Shown piece after piece: positions 35,863 through 46,851 of a stretch of DNA of 64,000 nucleotides; within the stretch, counting starts at the first letter, position 1, and every line of letters starts with the position of its first letter. This stretch comes from Pezicula radicicola (taxonomy: Eukaryota > Ascomycota > Leotiomycetes > Helotiales > Dermateaceae). The notes under the pieces were generated by a model that was not told the origin of the DNA, searched no databases, and saw nothing but the letters and a program-made list of their open reading frames with translations. The position numbers were made by a program, and so were the translations under genes. The stretch is taken from positions 80,898 to 144,897 of the forward strand of contig PDUO01000002.1 in the NCBI GenBank assembly GCA_003008705.1, in the 5' to 3' direction.

Positions 35863-37535
35863 TCAATACTCCCCTAGCCCATACCGGTTATGAAAATCCC
35901 TATCAAAAACTGACAGTGCAGCCGCGTCTGCTCTCATAACCTCGACCTCTACCTTTGGGCTTAAGACTTCTAAAACATTCCTAAATCTTTGAACTGTCTT
36001 GTTTGCCACAGCCTTTCGAGCAGCGTCTTTCTCCTCCTGTAGTACTAATATGTATCCATCTGTCCAAGCGCAGATTCTGATGTTGATTTTCTTCAAATTG
36101 GGGAGCTTATTTTCGCTATCCGAGGCAATATTCGAGAAAAGAAGGTCCAGTGCATCGGTGTGGTGTATTGTTGGATAGGCGAATATCTGAAGACTTTCAA
36201 TAGTCGAAGGGAGGAGATTGCCTAGCTGTGGTACCTCGTCGGCTTCCTCAGAATTTTTGCCCAGCAACAGATTTATATCGAACTCCAGTGTCTTCAACTT
36301 TGCAAATTTCGTCATAGACGATATTCTCCGTACCTCACCAAAACAATTCTGAATCGAGATTGAGAGATTTTCGAGCCTATTGCCTGCCGCCTCTTCAATG
36401 CTAACCATCGTAGCGGGAGCATTCCAATCTGTTGGGCAAACGATTAAAGTCAGCACACTTGTCCCAGAAACCTTAGCGATGACTAGAAGAGGATTCTGAG
36501 ATGTATGTTTCAAAAGACAAATAGCTACGTACCATGCCCACAACCATGCCACTTTGTTTCGTAACTCAATTTGAGACTCCGAAGTCGTGGTAGTAGGGAT
36601 AAGAATTTGCCAAGTTCACCAGCATCGACACAGGCTCCACTAAGCTCAACCTCTTCGATGTTCACCCCAAAGTTTTCGTTTTCAGGAGTCGGGAAAGCAA
36701 TGCCTGTGTAGCCATCATTCACTGCGATACAGCTACCCGCGGAGAACTTCCGCACCGATCTGATCGAAAGAAAAGGGGTGAAAGTTGAAAGTCCCCAACG
36801 ATTTTCGTAACCCCATCCTGTAGACGGCAATATGGAAGTGAGTTTTGAGAGGCTTGCAGTCTCGTCCTTGGGGTCATTTGCTCTCTTAATAATATCGTCC
36901 AGCAGTGATGACAATTTCCAAGGGCAAGGGTTTCTAGTCTCGGTGGTAGCTCCCTCGGCAAATTTCTTCCATCTCTTGGGAATTGCCAGGTGGGTAACAT
37001 TCGGAAGTAGGGTGAGTAGAAAGGTAGCAGCCAGCCCCGAATCGCCGTCATCAGGCACGTATTGTGAAATCATATATTGAAGAACGGATGCAGCGTCAAC
37101 GCCAGCGTCTTGGAGGTATGGAGAGCTCTCTAGCAATGACAGGAGTTTTGGAGATTCTTTCGCCTGCTTGATGTGAGACACGCAAATTTCTTTCCGAGAG
37201 GGAATGAAATCGTTCTTGAAATCTGCGACAACGATGTATCTTGCAATGAGTGGTTCTTCGGCAATCTTTGCAAGTAGTTGCAATGACGAAGAAATAAACG
37301 GATCTGATACGGAATTGTTGTCGCCGTCATCGTATGACCACGGTGACCAGCGATCCCATCTGTTGTAGCTAAAATTCCTGTAACGACGCCTCAAGAAATT
37401 ATGTTGCCTTAAAAGACTATGGCTCGCTCCGTAAACCGCTTTGCAAGATAAGGCAAAGTGTTCGAAACCTTCGGGTATCGTCTCCTTTATGATGCGCTGT
37501 AGAAGCTCGGGTGGGAGATCTAGCAATTCCAACAT
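35863..37535 (-). CDS. F-box-like protein with leucine-rich C-terminal region
   Basis: Likely substrate adaptor of an SCF ubiquitin ligase. Two exons (36533-37535, 35863-36428) give 522 residues, joined in phase. The N-terminus LELLDLPPELLQRIIKETI followed by HFALSCKAVYGAS has the spacing of a fungal F-box. The rest contains leucine-rich segments such as LLPNVTHLAIPKRW, LLPRLRSLKLSYETK and LPNLKKINIRICAW, consistent with an irregular repeat array used for target binding. An in-frame ATG at 37691 would add 52 residues rich in Pro, Arg and Cys; I chose the later ATG because it puts the F-box at the usual distance from the N-terminus. The specific target is unknown. F-box genes of this type are numerous and fast-evolving in Pezizomycotina. 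Confidence 0.75.
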
Positions 37536-38402
37536 GACGAGTGATGGCTCAATTCTAAGGCAGTTGAAGGTGTTGTGTTGTGAAGTCAGAACCGTAGAAG
37601 AGGTGTATGGTGTATGAACGAAAGGAACATGGAGAGGTTTATGTCGTACAAACAGGCAACAACGTCGCGGTGGTAACACTAGTGACGACATGAGTATCGG
37701 CTAAACCACTTCAGACCACTTGAAGGCATGAAGTAGCCACCTTGTCGCGTATTCAACTGACTTTCAATCATCACCGCAAAGTTTATACCGGGCGCGATTA
37801 GGTACTAGAAGACCAAGACTCCTATATCCATGCTAAATTTTGCTATAACTCATAGCCAGTAAGCGACGCTAGTCACTAAGGAACATGCAATTGTGGTAGC
37901 AAAGTCTCACGTGACAAAATAAAGACAAAACACAGTGCGTCCTCACACGAGTAGTAAGTAGCTATCCAAAGCTTTGTACGAAATCGTTGAGGAAATCGTA
38001 AGCTTAATTTTAACAAGAAGATTTGTTCTACTAATCTCACGTGACCACGACTGAAATAGTACCTGGAGAGAAATACCTAGATTTAGAAGGGTTCCCAAAG
38101 AATTTCAAGTAAAGTAAGGTGTGCTTACCTACCGCAACTTGTATTCTTGCTAAGTGTATTTTGCGTCCAGAGAAAGACTTTAGTAAAATAAGGTAAGATT
38201 AGGTAGTGCTCTATCCCACAAGCTCAAATGAGATGTCTCACGTCTCAGCAAAGAGTAAATAACAAGACGATCTTGTGTTCAAATGCGAGGAATTACGTTA
38301 ACTCGTTCTAAATTCTATACAAGAAGTCAGAATTACCATATAGTAGCAGCCGGTGTAACTGTTCCATACCTAATAATCTATACAAGATTTTCCCATTTAC
38401 AC
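37536..38402. other. Intergenic region
   Basis: The stretch holds the promoter of the F-box-like gene at its left end. A near-direct repeat of TCTCACGTGAC occurs at about 37906 and 38035; CACGTG is an E-box, the binding core of bHLH factors. I see no coding sequence. Confidence 0.4.
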
Positions 38403-39926
38403 TCAATGCACACCACCGAATCCAAACCATTTCTCCTCGAACCCTTTTAGTTCTTCATACGTATCCCAATCCTCTACAACAACCAAGGCCTCATTATACC
38501 CCGGAAAAGTAGACATGGTTGTTACCATCCTAGGCGTAGAAGAGACATGCAACTTCACGCCATCTCCGACTTTATCATTTGGCGGATCAATATTACCATA
38601 CGTTGTCCCAGCTTGATACCTATCTTGCGCAACCCTATGGATCCGAGACCAAAGCGGACGAGGAAATTGCGCATGTTTTATCAGATTCGCATGCACAAAC
38701 ATCCATTTCCCATCAGGGTCTGCCTGAAGCATCGTATGCCCTCCTCCTTGGGTATTGTCTCTAAGCACAACACCTGCAGCGGCATTAATTCTTCCCGGCC
38801 CAGCCCACTTCTTCCCGAGCAAAAGGGCCGCCGCTCTGAACGAATCTCTATCGCCACCCATAAAACCGTAGTAAGCGTCGTGATAGATGCCGAAATACTC
38901 GACCAACCATAACAAATCTTGGTGAAGGGTGCGCGAGATGAGGATTTGACCAGATTCTCCTTCGAATTCGTTCCGGCACTCTTGACCTAAAAGACGCCAG
39001 AGAGGATTGCTTGGATGGGATTTGCTATAATCAGGCCAAAGCAGAAGACCTGTTTCTTTCCATTGCTTTCCTTCGAAGAGATAATTCGGATCCCGGAGGA
39101 GATAAGAGTCCGTATCCAGGTAGAGGATCTCGTCGAATGAGGATTGCTGAATAGCTGCTCCTTTGATTTGGAAGGCTTTCCAACCATTCCCTTTCTCCAC
39201 CCCTTCTACTAATCGAACTGTTACTTTCATTCCGCTGTGTCCGTCTTGCCCTTCCCCTGAAACCTCAAGCTGAGAAAGATCTTCAAGTAAGCTCTTATCT
39301 GGTGCTGATAGTTCATTTGAAAAGTGAAATATTTCGACCGGTAGAGTACAATTGTATGATTTCAGGAACCGGATATTTGTTCGTGCTCGGACTGCAGCGG
39401 CGCGATCTCCTGCTGCCATCACGATTCCTCTTCCACCCTTCATCTCTTTTTGTTTTCCATCCTCGGCAAAGGATTCTGCTCTCGTTTTATTTTGCTCCTC
39501 TTGCTGTTTTATACGCAAGTGTGTCACGATGCTTTGGCGCCACTCTGCTATCCGAGATGAGGGTATATTTGGCCAGTTCTCTACATTGCCGTTGACTGCA
39601 TTTCTGTCAAAATTGATGCCCTCTGTTGGACAGGTCTTGGAATTTGATTCCACGGATTCCTCGTAAGACAGAATCGGACGCTGTATGAAATCCTCTAGGA
39701 TGAAATCTAGCTCCACTTTCGCTTCTCCATTCGAATTTGTTTCTTCTGTCGTCTGTGGAGACTCATTGGATGTATCAGGCCTCTCTCCAGGCTGCGTAGG
39801 GTGAAAGTAATCATGAGCCTGCTGTGGTAAATAATCCGGAATCTGATTCCCTTTCAAGCGCAGGAAGCTTAGAATAATTAATAGGAATACGACGATTGTG
39901 GTGAGAATGCGAGTTTGGGACCTCAT
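38403..39926 (-). CDS. Golgi alpha-1,2-mannosyltransferase, MNN2/MNN1-like
   Basis: Type II membrane glycosyltransferase that adds mannose to branches of N-glycan outer chains in the Golgi. Single exon of 507 residues. The open frame runs 15 nt further upstream but the first ATG is at 39926 (MRSQTRILTT); earlier codons are not ATG, so that start is used. A cytoplasmic basic tail, one transmembrane helix (TIVVFLLIILSFL) and a Pro/Thr/Gln-rich stem precede the catalytic domain. The domain has GRGIVMAAGDRAAAVRARTN, PVEIFHFSNE, KGAAIQQSSFDEILYLDTDS with the DxD metal-binding motif, GLLLWPDYSK, ESGQILISR and HDAYYGFMGGDRDSFRAAAL. The late block MFVHANLIKH is also typical. Length and order agree with the family. 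Confidence 0.93.
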   Translation of the reverse strand: MRSQTRILTTIVVFLLIILSFLRLKGNQIPDYLPQQAHDYFHPTQPGERPDTSNESPQTTEETNSNGEAKVELDFILEDFIQRPILSYEESVESNSKTCPTEGINFDRNAVNGNVENWPNIPSSRIAEWRQSIVTHLRIKQQEEQNKTRAESFAEDGKQKEMKGGRGIVMAAGDRAAAVRARTNIRFLKSYNCTLPVEIFHFSNELSAPDKSLLEDLSQLEVSGEGQDGHSGMKVTVRLVEGVEKGNGWKAFQIKGAAIQQSSFDEILYLDTDSYLLRDPNYLFEGKQWKETGLLLWPDYSKSHPSNPLWRLLGQECRNEFEGESGQILISRTLHQDLLWLVEYFGIYHDAYYGFMGGDRDSFRAAALLLGKKWAGPGRINAAAGVVLRDNTQGGGHTMLQADPDGKWMFVHANLIKHAQFPRPLWSRIHRVAQDRYQAGTTYGNIDPPNDKVGDGVKLHVSSTPRMVTTMSTFPGYNEALVVVEDWDTYEELKGFEEKWFGFGGVH

Positions 39927-41756
39927 TCTCTCTAACGCCACAGGGCGTTCGTGAAAGAAGGGGCTAGAGCCTTGGCTACGGACGTCTAGGCCAGCGAAGG
40001 ATGAAGCCGATAATGAGATAGGCGCGATGCTCTTGTGAACCTAGAACTGATATAAAAAGGAGCCTTCCCTTTTTGTAAGCGACTACAATCCAGTTCAGAA
40101 ATAAGCATACGGTAGAGTTGTGATTCGTAAAGCATTGAAAACGCCGAGAAATGTGGAACACAGACGTGTCCTCTTAGAAGAACGAGGGGTGCCCTGACTT
40201 TGACCTTCAGCCAGATTTCAGTCCTCGTTAGACTAGATATGTTTGATGCATAACCGCTCTTCAGAACAAAGGTAGAGAGAAGTACTAGAGAAACCCTTGA
40301 GAGATTAATCAGGAGTACCTGTAAGTAGGTGTGTTGAATTTGGAAAAAATATTATCCGACGCAGATTACGCAGCCCGATACAATCCTTGAGGCCTTTCTA
40401 ATTTTAATCACGGCAGCAATTGACAAGCGACGAGTTGAAACAGGCGAGAACAGGCTACCCCTTTTCCTACCTTACAGGCGTCTACAGAGCCGTGATAAGA
40501 GTGTTAGTTACAGTCAATTAGAATGATAAGAGCCTTACTACATACCTGGGTAGCGCCATTGAATGTGTTAGATTTGTCGGTACAGGTCACGTGATTATAG
40601 CCACTCGCTTATTTGCTCGTATTCGTATATGCTCGGCAAGCTTCCCTCTACTCCCTCACGGCCCTCCCCTGTGACTGGTTTGATGAACTCGATAGTAGAA
40701 TCGCATATCATGTCAAGGTGACACTGAAGAGTACCCAGATCTCCTATAAGCCTTTTTCCCTAAAATGGAATGGAAGGCGCAGCCCGAAGGCGAGAACAGG
40801 ACGGAAATGGCTACTACTTTGATTTTGGACGAAAACGTCAAAGATAAGATCGCTAGCATCAGGTTCTATTCTCTTCCCGGGATAGTAGATCTAAGTATGT
40901 GGACAAAAGTCTGTTGTATACCCCTATTTTACATCAAAACTTATACCTAATACTTCAAATGTTTATAGTAAAGAAGGTATAATTAATTAAAGTCTTTATA
41001 CTAGATTTATTTATTTAATAGTTAAATATATTTTTCTATCTCTATATTAAAATTATAGGTAACTAGGATTAATTAATAGAGATTAGAAGTAAGAGGAGCG
41101 TAGAATTTACTATCCTAAATTATTTACTATTTCCTATAGTAACTATTAGATATAATTAAAATCTAATATAGAAAAGTCTACTTTAAATACTAAAAATACT
41201 TACTAGTTAAATTTTTAGATATACTTATAGCCTAAGTTAAAGTTATATAAATAGATATACTAGGAGTATTTTAGTGTAAAATAGGGGTATACAACAGACT
41301 TTTGTCTACCCACTGTAACGCGAAGTAGTCTATAACATTCCTCGCAAACAGTCCCCAATAATATTCCGCCTCGAACCCCAGGATTTCAATCACTCTATTG
41401 AACAGAGTAATTATAGAGGCTTAAATCTAGAATTACCGCACTCGCGTAAGTAATAGAAAGGTTGGACCTCTGCTTTACCAAACTGATGCCATGAGCTATG
41501 TAAATAGTGTATCTCAAATGTGGTCCCGGAAAAGACCGATTACCTAGACTATTAATATTCTAAATCTATCTCTACTAGATCGCGATTAGACTTTAGTCCT
41601 GTCTATCCTTAGCGTTTTCAGTAGCATTACATTTTCCATCGCTGAACACATATGCGTCAACTTAGCTTAGAACTCTAAACTCAATATCTGTTTACTTAAG
41701 TGTAGTACATATCAGTTGTTCATGAAAACTTTTACCACACCGCTCTATAATTAATT
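39927..41756. other. Intergenic region containing a MITE
   Basis: Promoter of the mannosyltransferase lies on the left. The central part holds a MITE (listed separately). From 41320 to 41750 the DNA shows no coding potential that I could join to any gene. Confidence 0.45.
40898..41315. mobile_element. MITE with about 43-bp terminal inverted repeats at a TA site
   Basis: The left end, from 40898, reads GGACAAAAGTCTGTTGTATA then CCCCTATTTTACATCAAAAC. The right end, reversed from 41315, gives GACAAAAGTCTGTTGTATAC then CCCTATTTTACACTAAAATA. The match is almost perfect over about 43 bp; the outermost bases differ because the left end seems to lack a few. TA dinucleotides flank both ends (40896-40897 and 41316-41317), as expected for Tc1/mariner/pogo-related elements. 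The 330-bp interior is extremely AT-rich and has no open frame, so this is a non-autonomous copy. Confidence 0.85.
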
Positions 41757-43195
41757 ATGTCACAGAGTCACGTACCTAATTATATTGTAAGTTCCAATAC
41801 TACCGCAGTACTTCCGGCATCTACGTATTCAAAATGTCCTACTGAACAAGTCTTAGAACCCTCCTAGCCGGGAAGAGTATTTAAAGGTAACCAGTACACT
41901 TTTGACAACCCTCGCTCTTCTAACTACAATTATTCGGATATACTCGCGGAAATATATATCAAAATACTTAGGATTAGATGACTGGCTCATGGTTGCAAGC
42001 ACGGTATGTTTACTAGCAGAAATCTAGCAGGGACTGTAATTAATAGAATCTAATTAACAGATTGCCGGGCTTGGTGCTAAGGGGGTTCATGAGGCATGTA
42101 TGTTGATAATACCTACTCCACAGATTTTAATATTCTTTTCCTGTTCGTTGACCTATGTTCTAGATATCTATTACGGTGGAACTCGACACATCTGGGATAT
42201 TCCACCTTCGCAGATATCTCTTGTTATTAAAGTAGGTCTACATACCAGCTTCTATACCCTACTTGGACTTGTTTTGCAAAGACTAATAATCTCCGTTAGT
42301 TACTATGGCTCTTGACAATCATATATATGGTCTGTATAGGCCTGACACGGTTATCGGTTCTGGCATTTTACCTGCGAATATTTGTCAATCCGTGGTTACG
42401 AAAGGCTCTGATATTGATCGGGGTAGTAACCATTGTTGGAAGCATCGCCCTAATATTCATGCAAATTTTCCGATGCTCACCCATCAGCGACTCCTGGAAT
42501 CTAGCCATACCAGCCAAATGCATCAATAGTTTTACATCCTCCTATGCAATCAGTGCATGGAATACCATATTAGACGTGACGCTTGTTATTTTGCCCATCA
42601 AAGAACTGACCGGTGAGTGATCCTCCATAGCATACAAATATACTTGACTAATTGAAACGGTAGGGCTTGCAATATCCCGGTCAAAGAAAGTAGGACTATG
42701 CTGTCTTTTCTCACTAGGAATTCTGTAAGTGTTGTCATGTCTTCAACTTAGGCTCACATAAAAACACTAGGGGAGTAGTAGCATCGTGTCTTCGCCTCAG
42801 TCAGACACTTGCGATTAGAAACTCGAAAGATATTTTGTGTTAGTTAAGAAATTTCCTTACGTATCATTAACTGGTATGCTCGTATAGAAACAGAAAGACT
42901 AATTCCACGTTATGTAGGGAATTCTACCGGTATAGCATTTTGGGCCTTGATCGAACTTGGAGTTTTTCCCATTGCAGCCAACATCCCAGGTTGCAAGCCT
43001 TTCTTTGATAAAGTTCTTCTCTTTATAAAAAAGAACAAAATCTATGGAGGCCCCAGCAAAACAGGCACGACAGACGAAGACACAGGTCTACAGTCACTCG
43101 AGCCTGTTATAGTTTCGGAAGAAAGACCTGTACATCCGCAAATGAAGGCCATGTCGAAATGGAATCTGGATGGAAATGATTTCCGTCATGTATAA
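41757..43195 (+). CDS. Pth11-like integral membrane protein (fungal rhodopsin-domain family)
   Basis: Seven-helix plasma-membrane protein of the large Pezizomycotina family sometimes described as Pth11-type GPCRs. It only appears after splicing: exons 41757-41786, 41857-42003, 42061-42097, 42164-42231, 42300-42612, 42664-42724, 42771-42838 and 42918-43195 give 333 residues with all phases matching. Family marks are YLGLDDWLMVAST (helix 1-2 loop), YYGGTRHIWDIPPSQI, GLTRLSVLAFYLRIF, CINSFTSSYAISAWNTILDV, LGVVASCLRL and NSTGIAFWALIELGVF. There is no N-terminal CFEM domain, so it belongs to the shorter class. The hydrophilic C-terminal tail (about 75 residues) probably faces the cytosol. All exons are open, so I treat it as intact. 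Ligand unknown. Confidence 0.85.
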
Positions 43196-43585
43196 TATTA
43201 TGTATTTGTTGAAAACGGGAGTTAAGGAACGGTTTCGATGCAAAGCGTTGTAAGCCTTGATAAATAATAATCTCTCGCGCGTATAACAAATCTGCTACGC
43301 CTATCATCTGCTGCATAAACTATCTCATGGCTTCAAATGGTCCCCTCCATACTACATCTAGAATATTACCTCTAAGCACCTTTTAGCATTAATTACCTGG
43401 TATTCACAACGAAGCACATCAAAACATACGTGGACATACAAAAAGTGAAAAGAGCTAGCTACCATGCTAAAACATTTATCAAAAATGAAACTATGAATTG
43501 ACCGAACAAGAAACTTTCTGACATGAAAATCCACTTCTCTACAAAAAATTGCTAAAACACAATAGTGAAACAAAAATTCCAAAAA

Positions 43586-43704
43586 ACATACAACAGTAGG
43601 TATTCGCTGGTGGTCACCCACCCAACTACTAATCTACCGATCTGAGGCTTATGTATGGCAGAGCGGACGGGATGCCCAGTTCTCCTCAGTCTATGGTCGT
43701 ATGT
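43586..43704 (-). rRNA. 5S ribosomal RNA gene, divergent type
   Basis: RNA of the large ribosomal subunit, transcribed by RNA polymerase III; in filamentous fungi 5S genes are dispersed singly. The minus strand reads ACATACGACCATAG at the 5' end and CCTACTGTTGTATGT at the 3' end; these form a nine-pair helix I. The central TAGTAGTTGGGTGGGTGACC and ACCAGCGAATACC are the conserved loop and helix sequences. Helix II is CTGAGG with CCTCAG and helix III is GGCA with TGCC, both fully paired though different from the common Neurospora-type sequence as I recall it. A T6 run directly after the 3' end is a normal pol III terminator. The paired changes argue for a functional variant, not a pseudogene. 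Confidence 0.9.
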
Positions 43705-44410
43705 GACAGGAAACTTTGTATTTCAATAGATATATGGTTCCTCCTTATCTATTCACTGCATCAATACCCATATGAAATTATCCAGAGACTTTTCTATCAC
43801 CACTGCCGTGGTGATCCCCAGAATCTCAACATGACGTGTTTAACTTGTATCTGTATCAAAGGCATGAACCATGATTGCTACAAGCTTCTATCTACCTTTG
43901 GAGCTATAGATACATCACTTTCCTCCACATTCATTTTTGTGGCTAACTTTCTATTCTTGACATTATAGTAGGACGATATCATCATGATCTTCTGGCTCTA
44001 AGTCGCCCGGGCGACATTGATTTTAAATTGAAGACACCTCAGAGTTGCTGGTTCAGAGTCTCTGGAATTTCACTTAGCTCGTAATTCACATACTGTATCT
44101 GCCATTACTATTCCAGGCCAAGTCTTCAAATAGCTTTAGTCGGCAACTGTGACACCAAAATTCCCTGTTGCACTCTTCAGACAGGAATTAGAGGACTATA
44201 AGAGAAATCGTCATCAGTCTTTCTCAAAGGCAAATCTAGCAAATATATTCTCAAAAACATGTCTACTTAGGAAAGCACACTTTAGGTAACTGTCTCCACT
44301 ATTTCTAATAACACAGAAAAAAAAGACTAATAACTTGATTAGTTACCATGGCGCCAACATTTTGAAGGGAAGCGCAAGAAGTTGACGACGTCTAAAGAAC
44401 AATAAATACA

Positions 44411-44674
44411 GGAGACTTCATTGGTGAAATTTGCTGGTTTGCTCTTTTGTGCCTTTCCATCGCATTGTGGTGGCAAACACGAATATGGAGGTGAAAAGCC
44501 GCAGTTAATGTGCTAAAAAGAGGGAAGACACGCCTTATAGTTCAGATGACAACTAGAACTCTAGCTTCTCTAGAAGTAGGATTGATTGAAGAATCAGAGT
44601 CTGAGGAACTTCCATTAGACGATTTACCAGGGGAAGGAGATATAAGTACTTTACCAATTCCACCACCGATTTAG
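44411..44674 (+). pseudogene. Broken copy of the tandem small membrane-protein family
   Basis: Third member of the family seen at 45225 and 45983. Reading from 44411 gives DFIGEICWFALLCLSIALWW, the membrane segment, then a TGA stop at 44492-44494, and in the same frame continues KAAVNVLKRGKTRLIV and, after a diverged stretch, LPLDDLPGEGDISTLPIPPP before the natural stop at 44672. RGKTRL matches RGKTGL and RGQTGL in the other copies, and the end matches the LPV-P-PP ending. No start codon in frame was found, so the copy is most likely dead (missing start plus internal stop), unless the stop lies in an intron I cannot see. Confidence 0.65.
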
Positions 44675-45224
44675 TAACACTTCTAAGTACTGAAAAGGAG
44701 GCTATCTAGGAGGAAGTCAGAAGCAGAAGAAACTATTACATTAAGCATGAAAATTAGAGAAAACGATCAGCGTGTGTTAGTGTGATAGCCTGTAGTCTTC
44801 GGGCTTTTCTACACCACAACTAGAGAGCGCTATTGTACTTAGCGGCGAAATCAATGTACTTAGCTTCCTTATTTGAACATAAGCTATTTAAATAGACTGT
44901 AATTCTAATCTGAACTACTTTGCTTAAAGTAAAGATCTTTAATTATTGACGTTATATTACTTTCATCTTGTCTTTGTATTTCTTCGTAACTAACTATTTA
45001 ATAACACTCATCGGACAACTACAAAGCCAAACAGCCCTTCCACAAGGAACTCTGAGAGCAAAGGGCACTACCAGATCATCATCAAGACAAGTATACTCTA
45101 TCTATCTACTAAAAAGCGAAAGTGTAATCTTACCAACACATTCATACCTTAGGTACTCTCCTTCCTCTCATTTAGCACAACAAAAGTAAAATTCTAACAA
45201 ATTAAGATATTTGAAATAGCTGCA

Positions 45225-45584
45225 ATGGTCACAAAGGCGGACGCCGAGTTCATTGGTCTAGGGCTTGGAGTATTCCTGGGTGGGTGTTTTCTGATAGCGG
45301 TTGTGTCTTTGATAGCTAGAGCATCGGAGCGTAGTATAGCCAGAAGAGAGGCAAGAAATGTCTTAATCAGAGGAAAAACAGGTCTGGTAATACTTCCTCC
45401 AAGGCTTACTATTACAGCTGGAGTTCGATATGCACCATCAGCGATATTGGATGAAGAGGCAGGATTCATGGATATTTCGCTCAGAGATATACCGGCTCAG
45501 GGGGTTTTACCAGTTGGCCGGAGAGCAGAAGCACCAAATAGCTTATTACCAGTTCCGCCGCCAGCTTTACACCTACGAGGCTAG
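45225..45584 (+). CDS. Small single-pass membrane protein, unrecognised family, copy 2
   Basis: 119 residues, one exon. After a short polar N-terminus there is one hydrophobic helix (residues about 9-31, FIGLGLGVFLGGCFLIAVVS), then a strongly basic stretch (RASERSIARREARN), then the family core VLIRGKTGLVILP and a Pro/Ala-rich acidic tail with DEEAGF, DIPAQGVLPVG, RRAEAP and LLPVPPPAL. By the positive-inside rule the basic side and tail would face the cytosol. It shares this whole order with the gene at 45983 and the broken copy at 44411. I know no family with this pattern; function is unknown. The shared upstream texts (AGGTA-CTCTCC-like) suggest that the duplication unit included promoters. 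Confidence 0.7.
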   Translation: MVTKADAEFIGLGLGVFLGGCFLIAVVSLIARASERSIARREARNVLIRGKTGLVILPPRLTITAGVRYAPSAILDEEAGFMDISLRDIPAQGVLPVGRRAEAPNSLLPVPPPALHLRG

Positions 45585-45982
45585 AGTATTTAGCCGCGAA
45601 AACATTATACTTAGCTTCTTTCTTAAGATTCAGAACTTCAGATAAAAATGGCAGTTTTTATTTAAACTGCACTACTTACAAAAAGCATAATTATCAAACC
45701 ACTGTTGTCACGATTGTACACTTCATCCTAACCAGCCCTTTACCTACAAGCTCGTTACTTACATTCATTCAACGACTGCAATACTAGAAGTCCCTTCTGT
45801 AGAGGAATCAAGAAAACTACAAAAGACCTTGAAAGCTTTCCATAAACACAGCTACATTTCAACTATTTTAAAATAAACGTGTGCTCCCAACTATCTAGTA
45901 ATACTCAGGTACCATCTCCACTCTTCTTCAAAAATACCAAAACAAAAACTTCTAACCACATAACAGAAATACAATAGCTCAA

Positions 45983-46318
45983 ATGGATACACCAAAAGTC
46001 GTCACATTGCACTGGGTGCTTTATTTGATACTTGGAACCCCAGTAGGACTCTTATGCATTATGGTTGCAACACGTCTAATAATGGAATGTCGGAATCATA
46101 GAAGATCAAGAATATTAGCTAGACGAAACGCTAGAAATATTCTAATTAGAGGACAGACGGGACTTATAATAATACCCCAAACAGCTGCTGTTGTTCCTGA
46201 TGAAGAAGCAGGATTTGTGAATGTTCCACTGGAAGATATGCCAGTACCGGGAGCTTTACCAGTTAATCCAAGAGCAGAAGGGCTAAATGGTGCTTTGCCA
46301 GTTTCACCAGCAGCTTGA
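45983..46318 (+). CDS. Small single-pass membrane protein, unrecognised family, copy 3
   Basis: 111 residues, one exon. Hydrophobic helix at about residues 10-31 (WVLYLILGTPVGLLCIMVAT), followed by the basic stretch RNHRRSRILARRNARN, the core ILIRGQTGLIIIP, then PDEEAGFVNVPLEDMPVPGA and RAEGLNGALPVSPAA. Compared with copy 2 the helix and the loop have diverged freely while core and tail motifs are retained, a pattern indicating selection on the cytosolic part. The ATG chosen is the first in frame and gives the same N-terminal layout as copy 2. Function unknown. Confidence 0.7.
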   Translation: MDTPKVVTLHWVLYLILGTPVGLLCIMVATRLIMECRNHRRSRILARRNARNILIRGQTGLIIIPQTAAVVPDEEAGFVNVPLEDMPVPGALPVNPRAEGLNGALPVSPAA

Positions 46319-46851
46319 AACTCACGAGCATAAAACCGATGATACGACTTAGAAGAACTGCTAAATCTCCAGAATAATCAGTCGGAAGTAGAGGGAAATT
46401 TTGGGAAGGCTTAAGCGACGAGGGTATGTACATACAGTACTGCTATCTCATGACAATAAACTCATCATAATAAATGCTATATTTAAGAAACTCCAAAAAA
46501 ACCCAAGACCATGACCTTTCAAATAAAGCAACATATACCTTTGCCTTTTCTACAGAACAACCCTGCCTGTACCACGCAGCACCAAAAGAATCACATGATA
46601 TTTCCCCGTTACCCTCCAATCAGAAGAGATTCCTCGTAACTAAATCCAGGAAGGGACCCATATCGGAAATAAGCACTGTTTTGGTGCTTACTCATTTACT
46701 CCGAACAACCACAACCATCATCACACATAGATAAGTTCTACAAAAAACACTCCATACTCCCACTCCTCCACATCCCAATCCCACCCTAACCTCAGCCACT
46801 TCTCTTCTAAAAGAAATTCCCCAACCCCCCTACATAAACCCCCCGACAAAA

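Noticed and set aside
39927..39941. Upstream extension of the mannosyltransferase reading frame
   Set aside because: It would start at GTG; the first ATG (39926) gives the normal type II membrane topology.
46474..46734. 86-codon frame upstream of the GMC gene
   Set aside because: Lies in a pyrimidine-rich promoter region; no domain or codon pattern supports it.
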